Assembly: GCF_004217225.1 (NCBI RefSeq)
Contig: NZ_SHKM01000001.1
Span: 1,030,137 to 1,094,136 of the forward strand
Direction of reading: 5' to 3'
From: Azospira oryzae
GTDB taxonomy: Bacteria; Pseudomonadota; Gammaproteobacteria; Burkholderiales; Rhodocyclaceae
DNA length: 64,000 nt
Part shown: positions 9,602-17,305 of the stretch, one piece after another
How the letters are laid out: every line of letters starts with the position of its first letter
Position numbering within the stretch: the stretch's first letter is position 1
Notes under the pieces: generated by a model
What the model saw: only the letters and a program-made list of their open reading frames with translations
What the model was told of the DNA's origin: nothing
Database searches by the model: none
Position numbers and translations under genes: made by a program

Positions 9602-10897
9602 CTACGCAGCTAAGCGCTTCGGGCGATGCGCCAATCCGAGGTGTTCGGCGCCAAGCAAGCACTCCTGATCCAGATCGAACGGTAGAACCACCAGGCTCAA
9701 GCCACCTCCGAAGTCAAAGCCATCGAGCGGACTCCGGAAGTTTTCCGTTCGCGGGTAGATCAGAGCCATGCGACCATTGCCGCCGAGGTACTTTTGCCCG
9801 TAGGCGAAGAGTTGATAGAAGTCCGATTGGCTCAAGCCGTACTTGTTCGCGCGATTGCTGGCTTCCAGCAGCTTCCACTTGGTGTCCAGAACCCAACGCT
9901 GACTGCCATCAGCAATCAGAATGTCGGGTTCTAATTGAAAGATTGGCTTCTGCTGGTGCACGCACAGTGACTGGCTCCGGGCCGGCGTGCGCACGTCGAC
10001 GCCGGCCGCCAGCGAACCGCGCAGCCATCGTGCGACAAAGCACTCGAAGAGCTTCTCCATCGGGAACAGCAGACTCATGCCTTGGTATTCACCGGCCACG
10101 GCCAAGGGCATGAGCTGGTTCAGGATCAGCTCACACCATGGCCTGATTGGCCGATAGTGGGCCATCAAGCGGTCGTGTCCCCATGCACGGAAGTCTTGCT
10201 TTACCTGTTGGCTGGCCGGTATCTCTGCCAAGCGGAAACTTAGCTCCTGAGCTAGGCGCCAGTGCTTGGCATTTCGTGTGCCCTGCCGCACCCGCTCCAG
10301 AGCCAACTTCAGAAGTCGGTTCTCTGGTCGGTCAGGTAGGTAAACCTCATGCTGCACGTGGAACCGATGCTCGCACCCGGGGGGCTGGCGCAGCTGCTGA
10401 TTGAGGTTAAGCTGCCCCCGGAGGAATGGCAGTTCCTCGCTGACGCGATGATACTCAAAGCGCAGGCCGCAGCTCACCAGCGTGTCCAGCTCCGCCAGAA
10501 ATCGCCCCATCACCCAATCGGACAGGGGCGCGTCAAATAACTGCAGCGAGGCCTCGCCTACGTCGCGTGCGGGCAGATCCAGCAATGCGAGCAACAGTTT
10601 TCGTAGCAGTGCGCGTGCATCGGCCAGACTTCCTCCCTCGGAGTGGTGCTTGGGCACAATCTCCAACACCGTGCCGCAGGGCGTCTCGATCACACCGACG
10701 AAGTTGTCCAGCTTCAGCCGGCGCCGGCCTTCCACCTGCAGCAGCCTCGCCCCACCGCGTGAAATGCGGTCGCTCAGGCGACAAAGGTAGTCGAAAGCCG
10801 ATTCATTCACCTGGGCGCAGTCCAGCGACGCGGGCACGGGCTCGGTGCAGAGCCAGGCGTGTTCGCGAACACTGACCTTGCGCGGAGCCGGCGTCAT
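9602..10897 (-). CDS. mcrC: McrBC restriction system nuclease subunit McrC
   Basis: 431 residues from the chosen start. McrC is the endonuclease partner recruited by the McrB GTPase ring to cut modified (usually methylated) foreign DNA. The C-terminal half carries the PD-(D/E)xK core: LEPDI, then DTKWK about 13 residues later. The N-terminal half is the usual helical/beta McrC domain that contacts McrB. A longer frame exists upstream, but the ATG at 10897 overlaps the mcrB stop (ATGA), giving coupled translation, and follows GGAGG in the end of mcrB. Codon use is less G+C-extreme than in neighbouring housekeeping genes. Confidence 0.92.
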   Translation of the reverse strand: MTPAPRKVSVREHAWLCTEPVPASLDCAQVNESAFDYLCRLSDRISRGGARLLQVEGRRRLKLDNFVGVIETPCGTVLEIVPKHHSEGGSLADARALLRKLLLALLDLPARDVGEASLQLFDAPLSDWVMGRFLAELDTLVSCGLRFEYHRVSEELPFLRGQLNLNQQLRQPPGCEHRFHVQHEVYLPDRPENRLLKLALERVRQGTRNAKHWRLAQELSFRLAEIPASQQVKQDFRAWGHDRLMAHYRPIRPWCELILNQLMPLAVAGEYQGMSLLFPMEKLFECFVARWLRGSLAAGVDVRTPARSQSLCVHQQKPIFQLEPDILIADGSQRWVLDTKWKLLEASNRANKYGLSQSDFYQLFAYGQKYLGGNGRMALIYPRTENFRSPLDGFDFGGGLSLVVLPFDLDQECLLGAEHLGLAHRPKRLAA

Positions 10898-13800
10898 TCG
10901 TCCTCCTGCGCCTGGCGGTGGTCGATCACGCCCAAGTAGCTCTCTATGCACTGGAAAGCTTCTTCGTTGATGCTCCAGGCTTTGGGGCTGTGGCCCACGT
11001 TGGCGTCCGTGCCGAAGATCTCGTCAACGTCAATACCTCGTGCGATTACGAACTGAAATGCCTCAGGCTTGCGATGGTCGTTGAGGACCCATTGGATGCG
11101 CTGCCAGTCGTCGAAGAAGTATTCCTGCAGAAGCGGCAGCACTTGGTTGCTGAAGATCTCGGCCAGCTTGTGCAGCATGGGCGTTTGCCTGAGCGGCATG
11201 AAATAGGCATGACCCAGGCAGTGATCGCGGCCCAGCAGCGCCTCGATCCGCTGATTCAACGCGGCCAACAGATGCTTGATGGGAATGCTATCCACCTCCA
11301 CGCCATCCAGCAGGTTGGGCCGGGGCGGCATGGCCTTGAACACAAAGCGACGACGTAGCGCCACATCCAAGCCGGTAAGTGACCTGTCGGCCGTGTTCAT
11401 GGTACCAATCAGGTGGACGTTTTGCGGCACGCTGAATGACTCCTTGGAGTAGGGCAGCACCACTTCCAACGCTTCGCTAGCTCCGGCGCGCTTGGACGGC
11501 TCGATCAGCGTGATCAACTCTCCAAAGATACGGGAGACGTTGCCGCGGTTGATCTCGTCAATGATGAGCACTCGGGCATCCGGTAGCGCCGGGGAATGGG
11601 CGGAGAGGCTCTGCGAGCTGTCTGCACCAATCAACTGAGCGACCAACGATGCAAGTACGTTGTTGTAGCCGTTGACCAAGTACGGATCCATGCTAGTTTC
11701 CGACAGCTTGTCCATCACGCACTTCTCGCGAATGTCAGTGATGGAGATTTTGCCGGCGCTGACTGCTTGGGCCAATTCCCGGATCAGACTCATGCCGAGA
11801 GACAGCGTACGCCCTTGAGGTTTCCTCAGCTCGACTATATCGGCATTTGCCCGCACGATTTCGTATGTCGAGTCCGCCACCGGGCCTGGAAACAAACCTC
11901 CAGCCGTTGATACACGAGAGGACGTATGCTTAAGCAAACCTTGCAGCTTTTCGAGATCAATGGAGGGTGATCGCAACTCATATAGCGTCATCTGACTGAA
12001 CTGGCTGTTCATCAACTCGCCGTGTGGTAGTGATGGCTCGTAGACACGTAGCCACTTCACTGGGCGCATTTGCGCGTAGTCGTCCGTGTAGTCGCTGTGC
12101 AGCTGGAACTTGTAATCCCCGCTCACCTCGCCGATAGCGCGGAACTTGAAATTCCCATCGCTTATGACCAGCAAGTCACCAGGCTTCATGCGGGTGACAA
12201 AAGCTGCCACGCTGGTCACCGTGTAATCGGTCTGCGGGTTCTCGATTTTCAGCCCATTGGCAATGCAGCGTTCGAGGATCTCGCTGCGTGAGGAGCAGCC
12301 CGAGAAGTCGACGCCACCACCGTAGCCCAGCAACGCATAGCCCTTCTCAATGCACTCGTCGTAGATCGACGCATCGCTGCCAAGCGTGTTGCCAAGGGAC
12401 ATCTTCCAAATGCGACGTCCTCGAATATCGAAGGGGGTCCCCGTCGCTACGGTCGCCTCTTGCGGGAGCGTCACCTTGGCCGCAGCTGCTTCGCATAGAG
12501 ACTTGAAAACTCCGTCAACCACTTCGTAGCGAATTTGACCCGTGTCCTCATTCGTCGTGGCCCGCAGGCCTTCCACGAAGTCTTCATAGCTGAAGCTCTG
12601 GTGGAAAGTCACAAAGCGGATGCGGCGCTCGTGAACCAGCGTATCAAACCTCGCCTTCAGCGCATTTCTATCTGTGAGGTGCTGATGCAGAAAGCCTGGG
12701 TCAAGCACGGCGAGGGCTGCATCAATGGTGGAGTAGGTTTTGCCCGTACCTGGCGGGCCATAGAGAATCTGGTTCAAGGGCTGACTTGGAGCCGGTGCAC
12801 TTGTTGTGGCAGTGGTCTGTCGGCTTTTGGCTTCTTCACCGTCTTGGTCCTGTCGTTCGAAGCGCATCACGTACCGCCGATCTGTCGTTTTTTGAATGCG
12901 CACACGGTCGCCATCTATCACCCCCTGCTTATTGAAGAGGCTGTTGAAACGGGCCTTGATTCGGCCCCGGTTCGCCAGCAAGCAAGTCTGAATCTCGGTA
13001 TCGTCGGGCAATACGAGAGTGAACGACTCGGCTTCCGATTGCTCATCTGCCGCGACGCATTCGCCGGGAAAGAGGTTCTGCGTTTTCGGTATCCGGATAT
13101 AGCCGTTTCTGACCGCACCGCCGGTAAGCACAAAGGAAATCTCATCTTCCGAGTTGATCTCTTCATCTTCATTCTCATCAATTGGCGCGAGCCCGAGTTC
13201 AGGTTTGTAAAGCACACGCATGAATCCCACTGGACTTAGGCCAGGAACGGTTTGCTGAGCCAATCGCAGGTAGTTACGAAGCAGCAGCATGCGTGCTACG
13301 GGCTGGTGCTTTGGTGGGATGTCGGATTCCGGGCAGCCAAGGATTTGTAGGAAATGTCCGAGGTGTGAGGACGACGATATAGGCAGCGTGTCCTCTGGGT
13401 GATAGCACGAGAGCAAGCGGAGTTTTCGACCATGGCCTACCGTCACGCGCGGTTCAACACCAGCGTGTTGATAGAGCTGTTGGTCATCGTCGATCCAGTC
13501 TAGATTGGCATTCATGTCTGCCTTAGCAACAGTAGCCTGTATTCTTAGGGTGTAGGCTAATGCATCTGTGTCGCTCAGGTCTTTTAGACGACGGTGCTTG
13601 TAGACCGAACCATCCTTCTGGAAGTACAGGATGTGCCCGCGTGAAGTGCCCGGCATGTAGCGACCAAGCAGTGGCTGCAGACCACGCTCCAACCACCAGC
13701 AGAAGGAATCGCCATCGCCCTTGCCAACGCAGTATTCCGCCAGACTCAGCTGCGGTAGACGGTCGGCCGGGTAGCGCCGGATGAACTGTTGATAGTGCGA

Positions 13801-13932
13801 GTCGTCGATGGAACGTCGGGTGGCCTCGTCACCGAGCAGATTTAGCTCGTCGAGCACTTTCTTGAAGTTAGAGTTGGTTTGCAAGGTACTGCCAGTTACG
13901 CTTGGATCCTTAACCGAATTGATTACCGCCAT
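10894..13932 (-). CDS. mcrB: McrB-type AAA+ GTPase with extra internal EVE/PUA-like domain
   Basis: 1012 residues from the chosen ATG (GGGAGAG 7 bases upstream), much longer than E. coli McrB (about 460). Residues 1-250 are a helical unknown region and about 265-360 a beta-rich domain, presumably the target-recognition part. The AAA+ module follows: Walker A GPPGTGKT (392-399), Walker B IIDEIN (790-795), the McrB-family MNTADRS signature (845-851) and an arginine cluster RRRF (860-863). Between Walker A and Walker B, about residues 500-660 look like an added EVE/PUA-fold domain (WKMSLGN start, MKPGDLL, FRAIGEVSGDY, VKWL). The canonical AAA+ sequence resumes near 690. Its role, with McrC, is restriction of modified invading DNA. 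Confidence 0.9.
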   Translation of the reverse strand: MAVINSVKDPSVTGSTLQTNSNFKKVLDELNLLGDEATRRSIDDSHYQQFIRRYPADRLPQLSLAEYCVGKGDGDSFCWWLERGLQPLLGRYMPGTSRGHILYFQKDGSVYKHRRLKDLSDTDALAYTLRIQATVAKADMNANLDWIDDDQQLYQHAGVEPRVTVGHGRKLRLLSCYHPEDTLPISSSSHLGHFLQILGCPESDIPPKHQPVARMLLLRNYLRLAQQTVPGLSPVGFMRVLYKPELGLAPIDENEDEEINSEDEISFVLTGGAVRNGYIRIPKTQNLFPGECVAADEQSEAESFTLVLPDDTEIQTCLLANRGRIKARFNSLFNKQGVIDGDRVRIQKTTDRRYVMRFERQDQDGEEAKSRQTTATTSAPAPSQPLNQILYGPPGTGKTYSTIDAALAVLDPGFLHQHLTDRNALKARFDTLVHERRIRFVTFHQSFSYEDFVEGLRATTNEDTGQIRYEVVDGVFKSLCEAAAAKVTLPQEATVATGTPFDIRGRRIWKMSLGNTLGSDASIYDECIEKGYALLGYGGGVDFSGCSSRSEILERCIANGLKIENPQTDYTVTSVAAFVTRMKPGDLLVISDGNFKFRAIGEVSGDYKFQLHSDYTDDYAQMRPVKWLRVYEPSLPHGELMNSQFSQMTLYELRSPSIDLEKLQGLLKHTSSRVSTAGGLFPGPVADSTYEIVRANADIVELRKPQGRTLSLGMSLIRELAQAVSAGKISITDIREKCVMDKLSETSMDPYLVNGYNNVLASLVAQLIGADSSQSLSAHSPALPDARVLIIDEINRGNVSRIFGELITLIEPSKRAGASEALEVVLPYSKESFSVPQNVHLIGTMNTADRSLTGLDVALRRRFVFKAMPPRPNLLDGVEVDSIPIKHLLAALNQRIEALLGRDHCLGHAYFMPLRQTPMLHKLAEIFSNQVLPLLQEYFFDDWQRIQWVLNDHRKPEAFQFVIARGIDVDEIFGTDANVGHSPKAWSINEEAFQCIESYLGVIDHRQAQEDE

Positions 13933-14297
13933 CGAATTTCTCTCCCTGGATTTTTGCTTTGATGATATCCGGCAACGCCCCCCCTCAGTACACCTGAGCA
14001 ACAGTTAAGCTGAATTCCACGTTGAAGGTCGTCTTACATAAAGGTGTAACTCCAACGTTGAACGCCCAATTACCGTTGGGTCGTAAGCCGACGTAGCCAT
14101 GTAGCGATCCCAGTCAAAATATAAATGGCCGGTCTTTAACCAGAATCGGCCACTTTTCATTGGGAAGGTCACAAGCCGCTACGGCCGAAAAACAGGCCTC
14201 TGAAAGCACCTAGGTTAACAACGGCTATTGGCTAGTAGCAGCCCTCCATTCAACCCAACAAATGACCTAAAAACCACCCCATACCCCCACCAATAAG
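13933..14297. other. Non-coding region upstream of mcrB
   Basis: About 365 bases without a believable gene, A+T-richer than the surroundings. It must hold the minus-strand promoter and leader of mcrBC, but no confident -35/-10 pair was seen. It includes a 6-bp inverted repeat with a 15-base loop (TGGCCG 14126-14131 / CGGCCA 14147-14152). It resembles decayed accessory DNA bordering the restriction genes. Confidence 0.45.
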
Positions 14298-14336
14298 AAA
14301 ACCCGGACCGCCGCAAGGCAGTCCGGGGTTTTTTAC
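14298..14336 (-). terminator. Terminator of the copper-storage gene, possibly bidirectional
   Basis: Hairpin with outer stem CCCGGAC/GTCCGGG and inner GCC-GCAA-GGC, flanked by an A-tract on one side and a T-run on the other. On the minus strand it lies 14 bases after the stop of the gene ending at 14350. Confidence 0.8.
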
Positions 14337-14349
14337 GATGACAGACGGC

Positions 14350-14805
14350 TCAGGCTGCCACTGCCTTGCATTCCTTGAGGCAGGCGGCGCAGGAGTCGGC
14401 GCAGGCTTTGCACTCGGCGTGTTTCTTTTCGTGCTTGCGGCATTCCTTTTCGCAGGCGGCGCAGACGTCGGCGGCGACCTTGGCCATGGCCGGGGTGAAC
14501 TTGGAGCCTTGCAGGGCCAGCTTCATCAGGGCGTTGCAGGTGGCCAGCAGTTCGCTGACGGATTGGGCGCAGGCGGCCATTTCCTTGTCGCCCTGGCCCA
14601 GCAGCACCAGACAGTGGGCAAGGCAGGCTTCGCCGGTCTTCTGGCAGTCGCTGCTGCTGTCGATCAGGGCGGCGTAGCTTTTGCCGCCCATGGCGCCGTG
14701 GTCATGGTGGTGATGCTGGTGGTCCTGGGCGGCGGCGGCCGCGGAGGTGGCCATGGCGGCGGCTACGGCGCCGGCGACGGTTTTCAGTACTTCACGTCGT
14801 TGCAT
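14350..14805 (-). CDS. Tat-exported four-helix-bundle copper-storage protein (Csp1-like)
   Basis: 151 residues. The N-terminus has a twin-arginine signal (QRREVLKT then an Ala-rich stretch, about 1-26), followed by a His-rich segment (HQHHHHDH, about 29-36). The rest is helical with 13 cysteines, many in CxxC/CxxxC spacing on the last two helices. Csp1 of methanotrophs is also Tat-exported, a four-helix bundle, and uses 13 Cys to hold many Cu(I) ions, so periplasmic copper storage or detoxification is the best call. AAAGGAG lies 7 bases before the ATG. Monocistronic between its own promoter-like region and a terminator. Confidence 0.88.
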   Translation of the reverse strand: MQRREVLKTVAGAVAAAMATSAAAAAQDHQHHHHDHGAMGGKSYAALIDSSSDCQKTGEACLAHCLVLLGQGDKEMAACAQSVSELLATCNALMKLALQGSKFTPAMAKVAADVCAACEKECRKHEKKHAECKACADSCAACLKECKAVAA

Positions 14806-14866
14806 TGATCGCTCCTTTGCGTGGGGTCGGTGAGGCGGTTCGGCGGGTTTGCCCCGCTGTTTGAAC

Positions 14867-14929
14867 GGGCGCGGTTGCGCCCAAAAGGTGGTGAGGCGGC
14901 CAGCATAACCTGGATGGCCTGCAAGCCAA
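14867..14929 (-). promoter_or_regulatory. Probable promoter and leader hairpin of csp1-like gene
   Basis: On the minus strand, TTGGCT (14929-14924), a 16-base spacer and TATGCT (14907-14902) form a reasonable sigma-70 promoter about 100 bases upstream of the start. A GGGCGC/GCGCCC hairpin (14867-14882) lies in the predicted leader. No metal-regulator operator was recognised. Confidence 0.4.
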
Positions 14930-15006
14930 TAGCCATGGGCATCTCCGGCATGCCTGCCCGGACAGGTCCGTCCTGCCTCGGGTCTGGGCCATCGCCCTGG
15001 CCGGGC

Positions 15007-15483
15007 CTAGCGGGGGTTCTGGGGCGCGGCGGGCATGGCCATGCCCTTGAAGCGGGCCGGGTCCACGTACTTGCCCAGGTTGCCGACACCGGCCATCACG
15101 TCGGGGTTGGAGAAGAGTTCCCGGGCGGCCACCTGGCCCAGCACCTGGAAGCTCTGCTGCACGGTCTGGGGGCCTTCCAGGGTCAGGGCCTGCTGGGTTT
15201 CGCTGCGGCAGGTCTCGGTCATGAGGCGGACGATGAGGTTGGCGGTGTTGCGGTCCAGCCCTTCCCGCTGGGCCGGTTCCACCCGGGCCATGGACTTGAC
15301 GTCGGGGTGCAGGGCCATGGCGCTGAACATCCATTTGACCAGGGAGGCCCGGTCGGCCGGCGTGGTGGAGCGGACCAGGCACTTGGCCATGTCGTCGCTG
15401 TAGATGCCGGCCTGGGCCGGGGCGGTGGAGGCGGCCAGCGCGGCGAGGCCGGCGGCGAAGGCAAGCAGTTTGGCGGGGGCCAT
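15007..15483 (-). CDS. Secreted protein of unknown function
   Basis: 158 residues with a signal peptide (about 1-25, ending APAQA). The mature part is mostly helical, with two cysteines (near residues 35 and 92) that could form a disulfide, and a Pro-rich C-terminus. No family was recognised. It starts 81 bases after the stop of the ABC permease on the same strand and may be its downstream cistron. The ATG at 15483 begins directly with the signal peptide; GATGAC precedes it, without a strong Shine-Dalgarno sequence. Confidence 0.7.
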   Translation of the reverse strand: MAPAKLLAFAAGLAALAASTAPAQAGIYSDDMAKCLVRSTTPADRASLVKWMFSAMALHPDVKSMARVEPAQREGLDRNTANLIVRLMTETCRSETQQALTLEGPQTVQQSFQVLGQVAARELFSNPDVMAGVGNLGKYVDPARFKGMAMPAAPQNPR

Positions 15484-15564
15484 GACGTCATCCTGAGTGA
15501 ATACGGCAGCGTCGATGGTAGCACCCGCCGCCCCGGGGCGTCGCGCAGCGGCGAAGACGGCACC

Positions 15565-17217
15565 TCAGCGCCGGGAGCGGGCGATCTGGCGGGAGATGGC
15601 GATGAGGGGCAGGATGCCGACGGCGACGATGGCCAGGGCGGCGGTGGAGGCTTCGGCCAGGCGTTCGTCGGCGGCCAGGGTGTAGGTCTGGGTGGCCAGG
15701 GTGTCGAAGTTGAAGGGGCGCATCACCAGGGTCGCCGGCAATTCCTTCATCACGTCCACGAACACCAGCAGGCCGGCGGTGAGCAGGCTGCCCTTGAGCA
15801 GGGGCGCATGCACCCGGGCCAGGGTCAGGCCCTGGGAGAGGCCCAGGCTGCGGGCGGCGTCGTCCATGGAAGGGGTGATCTTGCCCAGGCTGGCATCCAC
15901 CGTCTGCAGGGCCACGGCGAGGAAGCGCACCAGGTAGGCATAGACCAGGGCGGCGATGCCGCCGGTGAGGAGTAGCCCCGGATTGGCACCGAACCAGACC
16001 TGCCACTGGGCGGCCAGCCAGTTGTCGAGCCGGGTCACGGGAATGAGCACGCCGACGGCGATGACCGAGCCGGGCACGGCATAGCCCAGGCCCACCAGCC
16101 GGTTCAGGCCCCGGGCCAGCAGGCTGGGCCAGCCGGGCTGGCTGCGGCGGGCCAGGCGCACGCTGTAGGCCAGCACCAGGGCCAGCAGCACGGCCACGGC
16201 GGCGGTGACACCGGCCACGGTGAAGCTGTTGCGGGCGAGGATGAGGAAGCGTTGGCCGAACTGGGCATCGCCCTCGGCCAGGGCCATTTTCAGCAGCAGG
16301 GCGGCGGGCAGGAGAAAGCCGGCGGTGAGGGGCAGCAGGCAGGCCAGGGTGGCCAGGGCGCCCTTCCAGCCGGTGAGGGTGTGGCCCGCCAGGGGCCGGC
16401 TGCGGCCGGTGGTGTTGTGGAAGCGGGCCCGGCCCCGGGAGAGCTTTTCCAGCAGCACCAGCAGGATGACGCAGCCGAGCAGGCTGGCGGCCAGCTGGGC
16501 CGCGGCGATGCGGTCGCCCAAAGAGAACCAGGCCCGGTAGATGCCGGTGGTGAAGGTCTGCACGGCGAAGTAGGCGACGGTGCCGTAGTCGGCCAGGGTT
16601 TCCATCAGGGCCAGGGAAACGCCGACCACGATGGCCGGCCGGGCCAGGGGCAGGGAGACGCGGAAGAAGCTGGCCCAGGGCCCCACACCGAGCATCCGCG
16701 CCGCTTCCAGCATGCCCGAGGCCCGCTCCAGGAAAGCCGCCCGGGCCAGCAGATAGACATAGGCGTAGAGGGTGCACACGAACATGGCGACGGCGCCGCC
16801 CAGGCTGCGCACCTCGGGGAACCAGTAGTCGGCCTTGCTCCAGCCGAAGGTCTCCCGCAGCCAGGTCTGCACCGGGCCAACGAACTGCAGCAGGTCCGTA
16901 TAGACGTAGGCCAGCACATAGGCCGGCACCGCCAGGGGCAGCACCAGGGCCCACTCGAACACGGCCTGGCCGGGAAAGCGGTGCATGGCCGTCAGCCAGG
17001 CCGTGCCCACCCCCACCAGGGCCGTGCCCAGGCCAACCCCCAGGCACAGCCAGAGGGTGTTGCCCACGTATTCGGGCAACACCGTGGCCGCCAGGTGCTG
17101 CCAGGTTTCCCCGGTGCCGCCGGCGAAGAGGTGGGTCAGCACGCTGGCCACGGGCAGGCCCACCAGGGCGGCGATGGCAACGGCGACGGGCAGCAGGGGG
17201 GAGCGCATAGGGATCAT
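15565..17217 (-). CDS. Iron(III)-type ABC transporter permease (FbpB-like)
   Basis: 550 residues from the chosen ATG; about 12 transmembrane helices arranged as two fused copies of the binding-protein-dependent permease domain. Each half has the EAA loop that docks on the ATPase: EAARMLG near residue 172 and DAARSLG near 452. This fused architecture is typical of FbpB/SfuB-type ferric iron (and related thiamine or phosphonate) importers. The longer frame upstream adds a non-hydrophobic, low-quality N-terminus, so ATG 17217 (or 17208) is preferred. The matching ATPase is divergently transcribed. No periplasmic binding protein is nearby, so the substrate is inferred. Confidence 0.87.
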   Translation of the reverse strand: MIPMRSPLLPVAVAIAALVGLPVASVLTHLFAGGTGETWQHLAATVLPEYVGNTLWLCLGVGLGTALVGVGTAWLTAMHRFPGQAVFEWALVLPLAVPAYVLAYVYTDLLQFVGPVQTWLRETFGWSKADYWFPEVRSLGGAVAMFVCTLYAYVYLLARAAFLERASGMLEAARMLGVGPWASFFRVSLPLARPAIVVGVSLALMETLADYGTVAYFAVQTFTTGIYRAWFSLGDRIAAAQLAASLLGCVILLVLLEKLSRGRARFHNTTGRSRPLAGHTLTGWKGALATLACLLPLTAGFLLPAALLLKMALAEGDAQFGQRFLILARNSFTVAGVTAAVAVLLALVLAYSVRLARRSQPGWPSLLARGLNRLVGLGYAVPGSVIAVGVLIPVTRLDNWLAAQWQVWFGANPGLLLTGGIAALVYAYLVRFLAVALQTVDASLGKITPSMDDAARSLGLSQGLTLARVHAPLLKGSLLTAGLLVFVDVMKELPATLVMRPFNFDTLATQTYTLAADERLAEASTAALAIVAVGILPLIAISRQIARSRR

Positions 17218-17269
17218 GGTGGAAGGGTGGCCGGAAGCGGCAAAAGCGGCAGCAAAGGCGCCGCGGCAC

Positions 17270-17277
17270 ATTATAAT
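17270..17277. promoter_or_regulatory. Palindromic -10-like core between divergent ABC genes
   Basis: ATTATAAT reads TATAAT on both strands, so one hexamer could serve both the permease and the ATPase. No good -35 was found on either strand. A near-identical ACATTATAAT core occurs in the divergent region at 40642-40649. Confidence 0.4.
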
Positions 17278-17305
17278 TGCCAATCCTTCTCAACTGACTC
17301 CAAAG

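Noticed and set aside
9574-10113. 179-codon plus-strand frame opposite mcrC
   Set aside because: Antisense to the clearly recognisable McrC C-terminus and lacks any family features.
12535-13239. 234-codon plus-strand frame opposite mcrB
   Set aside because: Antisense to McrB domains; no start signals and no recognisable protein family.
17218-17305. Fur box between the iron-type ABC genes
   Set aside because: The A+T core ATTATAAT is too short and lacks the extended 19-bp symmetry seen at 47622-47640.
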